In this document: piece after piece, positions 43,954 to 51,669 of the stretch | How positions within the stretch are numbered: the first letter of the stretch is position 1 | How the letters are laid out: each line of letters opens with the position of its first letter | Source of the DNA: an uncultured Lachnospiraceae bacterium | Lineage (GTDB): Bacteria > Bacillota > Clostridia > Lachnospirales > Lachnospiraceae | DNA length: 54,898 bases | Assembly (NCBI GenBank): GCA_910586605.1 | Contig: CAJUJR010000008.1 | Span: 1-54,898 of the forward strand | Reading direction: 5' to 3' | Translations under genes and position numbers: made by a program | Notes under the pieces: generated by a model | Told to the model about the DNA's origin: nothing | The model's input: only the letters and a program-made list of their open reading frames with translations | The model's database searches: none

Positions 43954-46443
43954 TTATGCCTTTAACAGCTTCCTGGCTACCACAACGGCCTCCTGCGCAT
44001 CTTTTGAATAACCGTCTGCACCAATCTCATCTGCAAACCCCTGAGTAATTACTGCCCCGCCAATCATTATTTTGGCACGCAGTTTTTCACTCTTTACCAG
44101 TTCCACTACCTTTTTCATCTCCATCATCGTTGTTGTCATCAAAGCCGACAGCCCAATAATATCTGCATCCACTTCTTTTGCCTTTGCCACAATCTTTTCT
44201 GCTGGGACATCCTTTCCCAAATCAATCACATGGTAACCATAATTTTTTAACATCAAAGCCACAAGATTTTTCCCGATATCATGGATATCATGTTCAACCG
44301 TTGCAATTACAATTGTCCCAGCCGGCTTGTTGCTTTTATTTTCTGCTAAAATTGGTTCTAAAATCCCAATGCCGCATTCCATTGCTTCTGCACTGGAAAT
44401 CAACTGTGGCAGATAATAAACCTGGCGGTCAAATAATTCCCCAACATGGTTAATTGCTGGTATCAGGCTTCCATCAATGATTTCCTGTGCCTGGGCCCCT
44501 TCTTCCAGCCACTTTCTGACAAGCTCTGGCACCTTTTCTTTCCTTCCCTTTACAACTGCCTGAAAAAGCACATCCTGGCTTCCCTCTTCTTCTGCAGCCT
44601 TCCCTGCCTCCAAAGGCTCCTTAACCACAAGATTTTCCGCGGAAACTTCACCTGCCACAACGCTGATTTTTCTCTTTGCCACTCGGTCAATATAACGGAT
44701 ATCCCCTTCTTCTTTATTCATTAACAAATCTGCCGCAAAAACAGTATGCATCAGCAAATCCTGGGAAGGGTTCGCAATTGCCATCGTAAGCCCTGCCTGG
44801 ATTGCCATTGCCATAAATACACTGTTTACATACATCCTCTCTGGAAGGCCAAAGGAAATATTAGACAAACCGCATACCGTAGCAAGCCCCAGCTCATTTT
44901 TACAATAAGTGACTGTCTCAAGCGTTTCAACTGCTGCTTTTTTATTCGCTCCAACTGTTGCAACCAGCCCATCCACAATAATATCTTCTTTTGACATCCC
45001 CTGCCTTAAAGCTTCCTCTAAAATCGTATGGATAATCTCTTTCTTTTCCTGTATATCCTTAGGAAGCCCTTTTTCAGATAATGGCAGTAAAATAAACATT
45101 GCACCATATTTTTCCGCGATCGGGATTAATTTTTCAAACTTTTCTGGTTCCAAAGAAATGGAATTGATTAACGCACGCCCCGGATATAGGCGGAGCGCTG
45201 CCTCTACAACCTCAACATGGCTTGAATCAATAGAAAGAGGCAAATCCGTCACAATACTTAACTCTTTTACTGCCTTTAGCATCATTTCTTTCTCATCAAT
45301 TCCATTCATCCCCATATTCACATCTAAAACAGCAGCCCCAAAAGCCTCCTGTTCTTCTGCCATCTCAGTTACCAAATCCAGGCTTCCATTGCGCAGTTCC
45401 GCCTGCAATGCCTTTTTCCCAGTTGGGTTAATCCGCTCCCCAATTACCTGAAATGGCCCATCTAAATCTATTTCCTTTGTAAACCGTTCCCCCGACAAGG
45501 CACGCCGTACTACAAAATCTCCACGTTTATAACAGCCTGTCTTTTCCATACATCCTTTTTCCTTTAAAAGACAAACCATCTTTTCAATATATTCTGGCGT
45601 TGTGCCACAGCATCCACCAAGGATATCTGCCCCTTCCATTGCAAGAAGAAACATTTCCTTTGCAAATTCCCCTGCCTCCATATCATAGATGGTTTCCCCA
45701 TTTTCCATTTGCGGAAGCCCTGCATTCGGTTTTGCTATAATGGGCAAATCACTGTAACGCTTCATCTCCTTTATCACACCCAGCATCTTATCCGGTCCTG
45801 TAGAACAATTTACCCCAACTGCATCTACGCCAAGCGTTGTCAGCACAAGGGATGCTGTTGCCGGATCTGTGCCAAACAGCGTCCTTCCCTCCTCTGTAAA
45901 AGAAAGCGAAACCATCACTGGTAAATCTGTTGTTTCCTTTGCCGCAATCACTGCTGCACGGCATTCCTGCAAACTCATCATTGTTTCCACAACCAGCAAA
46001 TCCACCTGAGCTTCTGCAAGATACCCAATCTGCTCCTTATAAATAGAAACAAGCTCTTCAAACGGAAGGCTTCCAACAGGCTCTACCTGCTTTCCGGTCA
46101 TCGTCAGGTCGCCCGCCACAAATACCCTTCCTTCTGCATTTTCTTTTGCCACAGCATCCTTAGAAATTGCCACCAAATCACGGTTCATTTGGCCAATCTT
46201 TTCCCCCAGGCCATATTCTTCTAATTTAATCCGGTTTCCAGAAAATGTAGGAGCATAAATAATTGTGCTTCCAGCCTGAATGTATTCCCTCTGAAGGCCG
46301 CACAAGATATCCGGGTTTTCCAAAATCCATTCTTCCGGGCAAACCCCAGCCAGCATCCCCCTTTTTTGCAGGTTTGAACCGGTAGCCCCATCCAATATTA
46401 CCTTTGTCTGTTCCAATAATTTATGAAATTCCTGTTTTGTCAT
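43954..46443 (-). CDS. Cobalamin-dependent homocysteine methyltransferase (MetH-like)
   Basis: 829 residues. Homocysteine S-methyltransferase domain (about 1-290) with zinc ligands in GVNCS and GGCCGTTPEYI; pterin-binding domain (about 315-580, VIGERINPTGKKALQAEL and LPLSIDSS); B12 cap (about 600-690) and B12-binding domain (about 700-829) with the DxHxxG motif in EHDIHDIGKNLVALML. It transfers a methyl group from methyl-tetrahydrofolate to homocysteine. The C-terminal AdoMet reactivation domain of full MetH is absent, as in many Firmicutes, so reactivation must come from another protein. GAGGT precedes the ATG. Confidence 0.93.
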   Translation of the reverse strand: MTKQEFHKLLEQTKVILDGATGSNLQKRGMLAGVCPEEWILENPDILCGLQREYIQAGSTIIYAPTFSGNRIKLEEYGLGEKIGQMNRDLVAISKDAVAKENAEGRVFVAGDLTMTGKQVEPVGSLPFEELVSIYKEQIGYLAEAQVDLLVVETMMSLQECRAAVIAAKETTDLPVMVSLSFTEEGRTLFGTDPATASLVLTTLGVDAVGVNCSTGPDKMLGVIKEMKRYSDLPIIAKPNAGLPQMENGETIYDMEAGEFAKEMFLLAMEGADILGGCCGTTPEYIEKMVCLLKEKGCMEKTGCYKRGDFVVRRALSGERFTKEIDLDGPFQVIGERINPTGKKALQAELRNGSLDLVTEMAEEQEAFGAAVLDVNMGMNGIDEKEMMLKAVKELSIVTDLPLSIDSSHVEVVEAALRLYPGRALINSISLEPEKFEKLIPIAEKYGAMFILLPLSEKGLPKDIQEKKEIIHTILEEALRQGMSKEDIIVDGLVATVGANKKAAVETLETVTYCKNELGLATVCGLSNISFGLPERMYVNSVFMAMAIQAGLTMAIANPSQDLLMHTVFAADLLMNKEEGDIRYIDRVAKRKISVVAGEVSAENLVVKEPLEAGKAAEEEGSQDVLFQAVVKGRKEKVPELVRKWLEEGAQAQEIIDGSLIPAINHVGELFDRQVYYLPQLISSAEAMECGIGILEPILAENKSNKPAGTIVIATVEHDIHDIGKNLVALMLKNYGYHVIDLGKDVPAEKIVAKAKEVDADIIGLSALMTTTMMEMKKVVELVKSEKLRAKIMIGGAVITQGFADEIGADGYSKDAQEAVVVARKLLKA

Positions 46444-46505
46444 AACTTACCTCATTTCTATATTTATGCCGCTTTACAATGCAAAAACACCTATATATCC
46501 CCTAT

Positions 46506-46751
46506 CTACATGGCATCTGAGCCAATCAAAACCTTTTTTTCCTTTAAAGGCAAAACCATATTTAAAAATATGCCCTTCCTCAAGACCATGTGAAACAAGC
46601 CCCTGCCCGTATCCTTTTTCTTCAATCTGCTGCAAAACAGTATTCACCGTATCTTCCAATCTTTTATAAAAACTGTTTTAGCCACATAAAAACAGCCTCT
46701 TTCTATTCCCCTCTCAAAATCCTGTATCCCAATCCCTACTGTCCTTGCCAT
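46506..46751 (-). pseudogene. Decayed AAA-ATPase-like / PD-(D/E)XK family gene
   Basis: A start codon at 46751 with GGAGGTGATGCC upstream opens a frame reading MARTVGIGIQDFERGIERG, then CFYVAKTVFIKDW, the usual start of this abundant family (normally GIGIQDFEKI…CFYVDKTxFIKEW). It stops within about 35 codons. In another frame the sequence resumes at VLQQIEEKGYGQG and KYGFAFKGKK, the usual C-terminal end (QIEEKxYA…YGFAFEGKKVLIG). The middle, roughly 450 residues in intact members, is missing. A further base shift in an A-run before the end is needed to read GKKVLIG. The gene is therefore deleted internally and frameshifted. Confidence 0.8.
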
Positions 46752-46833
46752 GGCATCACCTCCAGGATAGCATTTGCTATAACACGTTCCCATATTATCA
46801 CGGTTTTTTTAGAAAAGCAACATACGGCTTTAG

Positions 46834-46862
46834 TTGAGAAAGTCCTTTCTTTCTGGTATACT
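46834..46862 (+). promoter_or_regulatory. Promoter of the ABC exporter operon
   Basis: TTGAGA, 17 bases, TATACT on the plus strand, about 60 bases before the exporter ATG. It is the best match to a sigma-A promoter in this intergenic stretch. Confidence 0.6.
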
Positions 46863-46922
46863 GGATATAGGTTTACATTTGACCCTCGCAGGCGCGCTCC
46901 AATTGAAAAATGAGAGGAAACT

Positions 46923-48692
46923 ATGAAAGAAAAAATTCTATTTTATATTAAAAGAATCCGCGAAGGCAGATTAAAAGAAATGATTGAGCAGACCATATGG
47001 ATTTATGCTTATGTACGAAAATACTGGCTTGCCATTATTATCTATACGGGAATCGGCCTGATTGGAACGGGCACTTCCCTGTTTACCAGTGTTTTATCCA
47101 AAGACCTTGTAGACATTATTACACAGCACCGGGCGTCAGAGCTAATAAAAACCCTCGCCATGTATATTGGCTTTACCCTTGCCAACCTCCTGCTGTCCCA
47201 GGCATTAGACTATATCTCCATGATGATTTCCATCAAGGTAAACAATGAAATTAAGGCCGATGTTTTTGAAAAGATGCTCCTGACCAGGCTGGAGCCTTTG
47301 ATGGCATACCACACTGGCGATTTGCTTACACGCTGGAGCAGTGACGTTTCTACTATATCAGACGGCGTTTTAAGCTGGATTCCAAATCTTGTTATCAACA
47401 CAGCGCGCTTTCTTTCTGCATTGGCAATCGTCCTCTATTATGATCCCGCTTTTGCCTTGTTAGCTATGGCCGGAATGCCCGTCAGCCTTATTATGTCCAA
47501 AACCCTGCTTTCCAGGATGCAGTCCCGCAACCGGGAAAGTGCTGAGCTTAGCGCAAGGATGATGGGGTTTAACCAGGAAACTTTTTCCAATATACAGACG
47601 ATTAAAGCATTTGACCTCATCCCACTCTACGTCAAGACATTGCGCCAATACCAGAATGATTTCTGGAATTTAAAAAAGAAATACCAAAAACTTGGTATTT
47701 TGATTTCCATCTTCATGTCCTTTGTTGGCCTGGCCGTTTCCTATAGCTGCTATGGGATGGGGATTTACCGGGTATGGACAGGCAGTATTTCCTATGGTAC
47801 GATGACATTATTTTTATCCATGTCCGGAACGCTTACCGGCACATTAAACTCCCTGATGCAAATGGTGCCAAGCGCAATCGGGATTACTACCTCCGCCGGA
47901 AGGCTGATTGATATTTTGGGAATGCCAAGGGAAGATTACTCTGCCCATCACCAGGTAGAAGAATTTTATAATAGAAACCAAGACGTCGGCCTTTCCCTAA
48001 GCATAAAAGACATGGATTACGCATACTACAATGGAAACCAGATTTTCTGTAAGACCTCCTTTTTTGCAAAACCCCATGAAATCGTAGCCCTGGTAGGTCC
48101 GTCTGGTGAAGGCAAAACTACCCTTTTAAGGATTATCCTTGCACTGCTAGAACCACAGGCTGGCAGCCTGGAAATCTATGCAGAAGGAAGGGAAGCGGAC
48201 CGGATTACATACTCTCCTTCCATCCGCCAGCTGTTTTCCTATGTACCACAAGGAAACACTATGTTTTCGGGGACTGTGGCAGAAAATATGCGCAATGTAA
48301 AACCGGACGCCACAGATAAGGAAATCATTGACTGCCTGAAAACCGCATGCGCTTGGGATTTCATAAAAAAACTTCCTGATGGCATACAAAGTAAAATCGG
48401 TGAACGGGGCGGAGGATTTTCAGAAGGGCAGGCACAAAGGCTTTCCATTGCACGGGCATTGATTAAAAAATCACCAATCCTTTTAATGGATGAGGCTACT
48501 TCTGCACTGGATGTCGATACGGAACGGAATATTTTGCATAATATTATGAAAGATGATTATCCAAGGACATGTATCGTTACAACACATCGTCCTTCCGTGC
48601 TTACCATCTGCCAAAATGTATATGCTATCCGTAACCAGCGCTGTGTCCTGTTGTCTGCAGAAGAAACAGCGGCAATGTTACAACATAATTGA
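46923..48692 (+). CDS. ABC exporter, fused membrane and ATPase domains
   Basis: 589 residues: a short basic N-terminus, six membrane helices (about 25-320) and a nucleotide-binding domain (about 355-589) with Walker A GPSGEGKTTLLRI, a Q-loop (YVPQGN), signature FSEGQAQRLSIARAL (a variant of LSGGQ) and Walker B PILLMDEATSALD. No C39 peptidase domain is present. Half-size exporters like this work as dimers. The gene directly precedes the PqqD-HprK fusion gene (about 80-base gap) on the same strand, so the cargo is likely a product of that pathway. GAGAGG precedes the ATG. Confidence 0.93.
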   Translation: MKEKILFYIKRIREGRLKEMIEQTIWIYAYVRKYWLAIIIYTGIGLIGTGTSLFTSVLSKDLVDIITQHRASELIKTLAMYIGFTLANLLLSQALDYISMMISIKVNNEIKADVFEKMLLTRLEPLMAYHTGDLLTRWSSDVSTISDGVLSWIPNLVINTARFLSALAIVLYYDPAFALLAMAGMPVSLIMSKTLLSRMQSRNRESAELSARMMGFNQETFSNIQTIKAFDLIPLYVKTLRQYQNDFWNLKKKYQKLGILISIFMSFVGLAVSYSCYGMGIYRVWTGSISYGTMTLFLSMSGTLTGTLNSLMQMVPSAIGITTSAGRLIDILGMPREDYSAHHQVEEFYNRNQDVGLSLSIKDMDYAYYNGNQIFCKTSFFAKPHEIVALVGPSGEGKTTLLRIILALLEPQAGSLEIYAEGREADRITYSPSIRQLFSYVPQGNTMFSGTVAENMRNVKPDATDKEIIDCLKTACAWDFIKKLPDGIQSKIGERGGGFSEGQAQRLSIARALIKKSPILLMDEATSALDVDTERNILHNIMKDDYPRTCIVTTHRPSVLTICQNVYAIRNQRCVLLSAEETAAMLQHN

Positions 48693-48772
48693 AACTCTAT
48701 CCTCCCAAAAAGCATGAAACACGCTCTAGTGCTCTATCCAGTTAGTTTTTAAATATAGAAATGAGGATGAAT

Positions 48773-49924
48773 ATGAAATTAAAAGAAACCTTTTTAAAAA
48801 CAAAAATCGGCGGAAAAACTTTTGTACTTCCCTATGGCCAGGGCGTTGCCGACCATGTTGCCGGGATTTCACTTAATGAAACTGGTGAAATTTTATGGGA
48901 AGGTTTGGAAAAAGGGCTTGGAAAAAAAGAACTTCTCTGCCTTTTAAAAAAAGAATTTGCAATAGAAAACGCTTCAGAAGAAGGACTAAACAATGACATC
49001 ATAAACTTTCAGGAATATCTAAAAACGGTAGGAATCGCAGAAACAAAAGAGCCAGAAGATTATGGATGGAACCCACTTTCTTTTTCTGCTGGCCCTTTAC
49101 ACATTATCTATAAAGGGCCGCAAATGCTTTTTGACAAATATTTCAGCCAGTTTGGCAGCAGGCAGAAGCAAAATGCAGATTTAACCATACAGATTTCCTG
49201 CCTTCCGCCCCGTTTCCTAAAAAATGGAACAGTGCTTGTAAGGACAGAGGAACTTATCCTTATAGATGCCAAAAGCGATTACCTATTCCTCTTCCCCAAA
49301 TTTCCCGTCTTGCAGGAAATGCATGTCAAAAAAAATGGCTCGCAGGCCATATTATTTTGTGACAATAGCTTACTGGAACAACAAATGGAAGATATCTTTC
49401 ACGGAATACGTTTTGCCGTTTTAATTGCTGCCAGTGAAAAAGGGCTTTTTTTCCTCCATTCTGCTTCTCTGCTGTACCAGGGAAAAGCATGGCTTTTTTC
49501 CGGGAAATCCGGTACAGGAAAATCAACCCATACAAATCTATGGAAAGAACTGTTCCAGACAACGCTGTTAAATGGGGACTTAAATATGATTGGAATCCAA
49601 AATAACTCTGCCTATGTTTATGGGCAGCCTTGGTGCGGCACCTCTGGAATCTGTACACCAGAAAACTATCCGTTAGGCGGGATTACCTTTTTAAAACAGG
49701 CAAAGCAAAATATATGCACTATGCCTGAAACACCTGAAAAAATCCTTGCTATCATACAAAGGCTGATTTCCCCTGCTTGGGATGGGAATCTTATGGAACG
49801 GAATATTTCTTTTGCAGAACAATTAGAAAAGCACTGCCCTGTCTGGCAGTTATTTTGTACGCCTGACAGAGAAGCAGCTATCATAATGAAAAAAGAGATA
49901 GACAAACATATAAAAACCTGTTGA
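48773..49924 (+). CDS. PqqD-domain / HPr-kinase-like fusion protein
   Basis: 383 residues. N-terminal PqqD-type domain (about 5-90): KIGGKTFVLPYGQGVADHVA, then GISLNETGEILWEGLEKG, then LLKKEFAIENASEEGLNNDI; this fold is the RiPP recognition element. The C-terminal half is HPr-kinase-like: FLHSASLLYQGKAWLFSGKSGTGKSTHTNLW with a full P-loop, then LNGDLNMIGI and VYGQPWCGTSGI. HPr-kinase-like enzymes near lasso-peptide genes phosphorylate precursor peptides. The fusion suggests a kinase that finds its substrate through a leader. Of three clustered ATGs, the one at 48773 has GAGG six bases upstream. Confidence 0.9.
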   Translation: MKLKETFLKTKIGGKTFVLPYGQGVADHVAGISLNETGEILWEGLEKGLGKKELLCLLKKEFAIENASEEGLNNDIINFQEYLKTVGIAETKEPEDYGWNPLSFSAGPLHIIYKGPQMLFDKYFSQFGSRQKQNADLTIQISCLPPRFLKNGTVLVRTEELILIDAKSDYLFLFPKFPVLQEMHVKKNGSQAILFCDNSLLEQQMEDIFHGIRFAVLIAASEKGLFFLHSASLLYQGKAWLFSGKSGTGKSTHTNLWKELFQTTLLNGDLNMIGIQNNSAYVYGQPWCGTSGICTPENYPLGGITFLKQAKQNICTMPETPEKILAIIQRLISPAWDGNLMERNISFAEQLEKHCPVWQLFCTPDREAAIIMKKEIDKHIKTC

Positions 49925-49991
49925 TTTTAGCAAACAATGATATAAGTCAGCAATCCAAAAACCTAATTTCCAATGGCCAGGCAAGACGCCA

Positions 49992-50030
49992 ATACAGGAG
50001 GAGATTCCTTTAGGGATACCTCCTCTGTAT
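49992..50030. terminator. Hairpin after the PqqD-HprK gene
   Basis: Arms ATACAGGAGGAG and CCTCCTCTGTAT pair with one bulge, then ATTCC/GGGAT; the loop is TTTA. It is about 70 bases after the fusion gene and downstream of the convergent 142-residue gene. There is no strong T-run on either side. The remaining intergenic sequence (49925-50108) contains no gene I can support. Confidence 0.5.
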
Positions 50031-50108
50031 TCCTTATACCTCAGGCCATCTGGTACGGCAGAATCACTGAAATATGTTTTAAAATCCATTTTGTAATCTA
50101 AGTAAAGA

Positions 50109-50537
50109 TTAGTGCTGGCCACAATCCATTCCAACGTCAACAAGTACCGTATTTGTAATTGCAAGACCAGCATCTGCCTTGACTACCAAATCACCTAACC
50201 CAATATTATCAGATGCATTGTTGTGATAATTATAACCAATCTTCAATGTCTGGGTATGGTTACCACTTTCAAGTTTTCCTCCTGAACTAACATATTCAAC
50301 CGGCATATTAAAAGATATCTCCATCCTCTGCTTGCCAGAATGATGATTGTCTTTAGCAGCATGCCTTGCATCAAACTGAATACGGTAATCCTCCCTGCCC
50401 GTTTCCGGCGTCTGATGAATTTTTGCAGTTGCTGTATAACAGTCTCTGCCTTCTTTGACACCATCACCGCTTGCCATGTAAACCCCTTCTACCAATTCAT
50501 CATTTGCAATCGCCACAGGGCGTTCATATGTTCTCAT
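50109..50537 (-). CDS. 142-aa protein with leader-like N-terminus, function unknown
   Basis: 142 residues, starting MRTYERPVAIANDELVEGVY, then MASGD. The first ~25 residues are acidic with a Tyr-x-Ala-Ser-Gly end, similar in style to leader peptides with a small-residue cleavage site, and lack the hydrophobic core of a Sec signal. The rest looks like a soluble beta-rich domain (YTATAKIHQTPETGREDYRIQF, HHSGKQRMEISFNMPVEYVS, TLKIGYNYHNNASDNIGLGDLVV) with two Cys (in RDCYTA and MDCGQH). Similar proteins appear in Lachnospiraceae genomes as far as I recall, without assigned function. AAGGAGG precedes the ATG. It converges on the PqqD-HprK gene. Confidence 0.75.
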   Translation of the reverse strand: MRTYERPVAIANDELVEGVYMASGDGVKEGRDCYTATAKIHQTPETGREDYRIQFDARHAAKDNHHSGKQRMEISFNMPVEYVSSGGKLESGNHTQTLKIGYNYHNNASDNIGLGDLVVKADAGLAITNTVLVDVGMDCGQH

Positions 50538-50626
50538 TATTTACCTCCTTTTTTGATATTAAGACTACTAGTTATCTTTATCTTTAGTATATCGAAAGTA
50601 AAAGAATAATGCAATAAGGAAACAGG

Positions 50627-51451
50627 CTATTTTTTCGCTTTATCTACCCGATTTACTGCGATTTGGTAAAATTCTTCCAAACACAAGTTATGATGGTACA
50701 TAAATTTTGCAGCCGCTTTCCCAACATAGCGGAAATGCCAAGGCTCATAACTGATTTGGGTAAGTTCTTCCTTTTCCTTTGGATACCGCAGGATAAAGCC
50801 ATATTTCCACGAATTTTCGCGCAGCCACCGGTTTCCCGGTTCTTGCTCCTGTGAAATCGTCATATCCGGGTTACTGCTGCATAAAATATCAAGCGCCAGC
50901 CCTGTTTCATGTTCACTGTGGCCAGCCGGCTGTGTTTCTTTATAAACCTCTTGTTCCGCCTCTTCATAATCCATGCCCTTATTTAACAGCGCCTGGATAT
51001 CTTCATCAACAAGTTCCTGCTGCCGCATTCGGCTGCGCCATGCCGAAGCAATCCAATACTGATGCCCTGAACCCCCCGCGTCCGAAAGCATTTTCCGTAA
51101 ATCATCATATAAAAATCCAGAAGCCGAAAGCCTCCCATTTGAAATTGTCCTAAGAGTCGGAGTATAGCCTTCCGGAAGCTCCTGTTCCCTGTTTACAAGG
51201 ACAAGCAATTTTTTGTCCCTTTGATAAATTTTTCGGCATTCTTTTTGCTGCCTGCTGCCCAAGGCAACCCCTTTGGGGATGTTGCCAAATTCCATCTTTT
51301 CTTTTTTAGCATAAAAGGGTTCCTGATCCATAGCATTTAGCGGATCTGCCTGATATGCACGGTAAAAAAACAAAATCCCTGCTATAAATAATGTCAGTAC
51401 AAAAAGAAATAAAACAGAATATCTTTTCCTTGGTTTCTTTTTTTTCATCAT
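50627..51451 (-). CDS. D-alanyl-D-alanine carboxypeptidase, M15B (VanY-type)
   Basis: About 274 residues. Basic N-terminus and one membrane anchor (about 12-32), then an M15B peptidase domain with zinc ligands in GHSEHETGLALDIL (SxHxxGxAxD) and EPWHFRYVG (the ExxWH-like end). It trims the terminal D-Ala from wall peptides outside the membrane. The ATG at 51451 with GGAGG five bases upstream is preferred over the in-frame start 18 codons earlier. Not associated with other van genes apart from the distant VanZ-like gene, so a housekeeping role is more likely than resistance. Confidence 0.92.
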   Translation of the reverse strand: MMKKKKPRKRYSVLFLFVLTLFIAGILFFYRAYQADPLNAMDQEPFYAKKEKMEFGNIPKGVALGSRQQKECRKIYQRDKKLLVLVNREQELPEGYTPTLRTISNGRLSASGFLYDDLRKMLSDAGGSGHQYWIASAWRSRMRQQELVDEDIQALLNKGMDYEEAEQEVYKETQPAGHSEHETGLALDILCSSNPDMTISQEQEPGNRWLRENSWKYGFILRYPKEKEELTQISYEPWHFRYVGKAAAKFMYHHNLCLEEFYQIAVNRVDKAKK

Positions 51452-51669
51452 CGTATCCTCCTTATGACAACAAGTTTCCAATAAATCGTAAAACACATCT
51501 TGCATAAAGTAATTTTAAAACTTGCTCTAAGGATAACAGCCTGACTTATCCGGTTTTTATCAGGGATGTATCAAAATTGCAGCATTTGGGTTTATTTTTA
51601 AGAAACTCCCAGTATTTATGGGCTTTCCCAGTGTCTATAACTGTCTGCTACACCAATTTCTACACCAAT
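51452..51669. other. Candidate junction (att) of the integrated element
   Basis: Host-like sequence ends at the VanY gene and the integrase ends at 51670 reading in. In between lie an exact tandem 12-base repeat (CTACACCAATTT at 51648-51659 and 51660-51671, abutting the integrase stop) and a patch with CCCAGTATTTATGGGC. The true att core cannot be fixed because the other end of the element is outside the window. No tRNA gene is seen here. Confidence 0.4.

Noticed and set aside
49850..50173. 107-codon minus-strand frame between the 142-residue gene and the PqqD-HprK gene
   Set aside because: No ribosome site at any plausible start, it overlaps the C-terminus of the fusion gene and the end of the 142-residue gene, and the composition is not protein-like. 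It contains the hairpin at 49992-50030.
50627..51451. VanY plus VanZ as a glycopeptide resistance set
   Set aside because: The two genes are 46 kb apart, no vanR/S/H/A/X genes are present, and both families have widespread housekeeping members.
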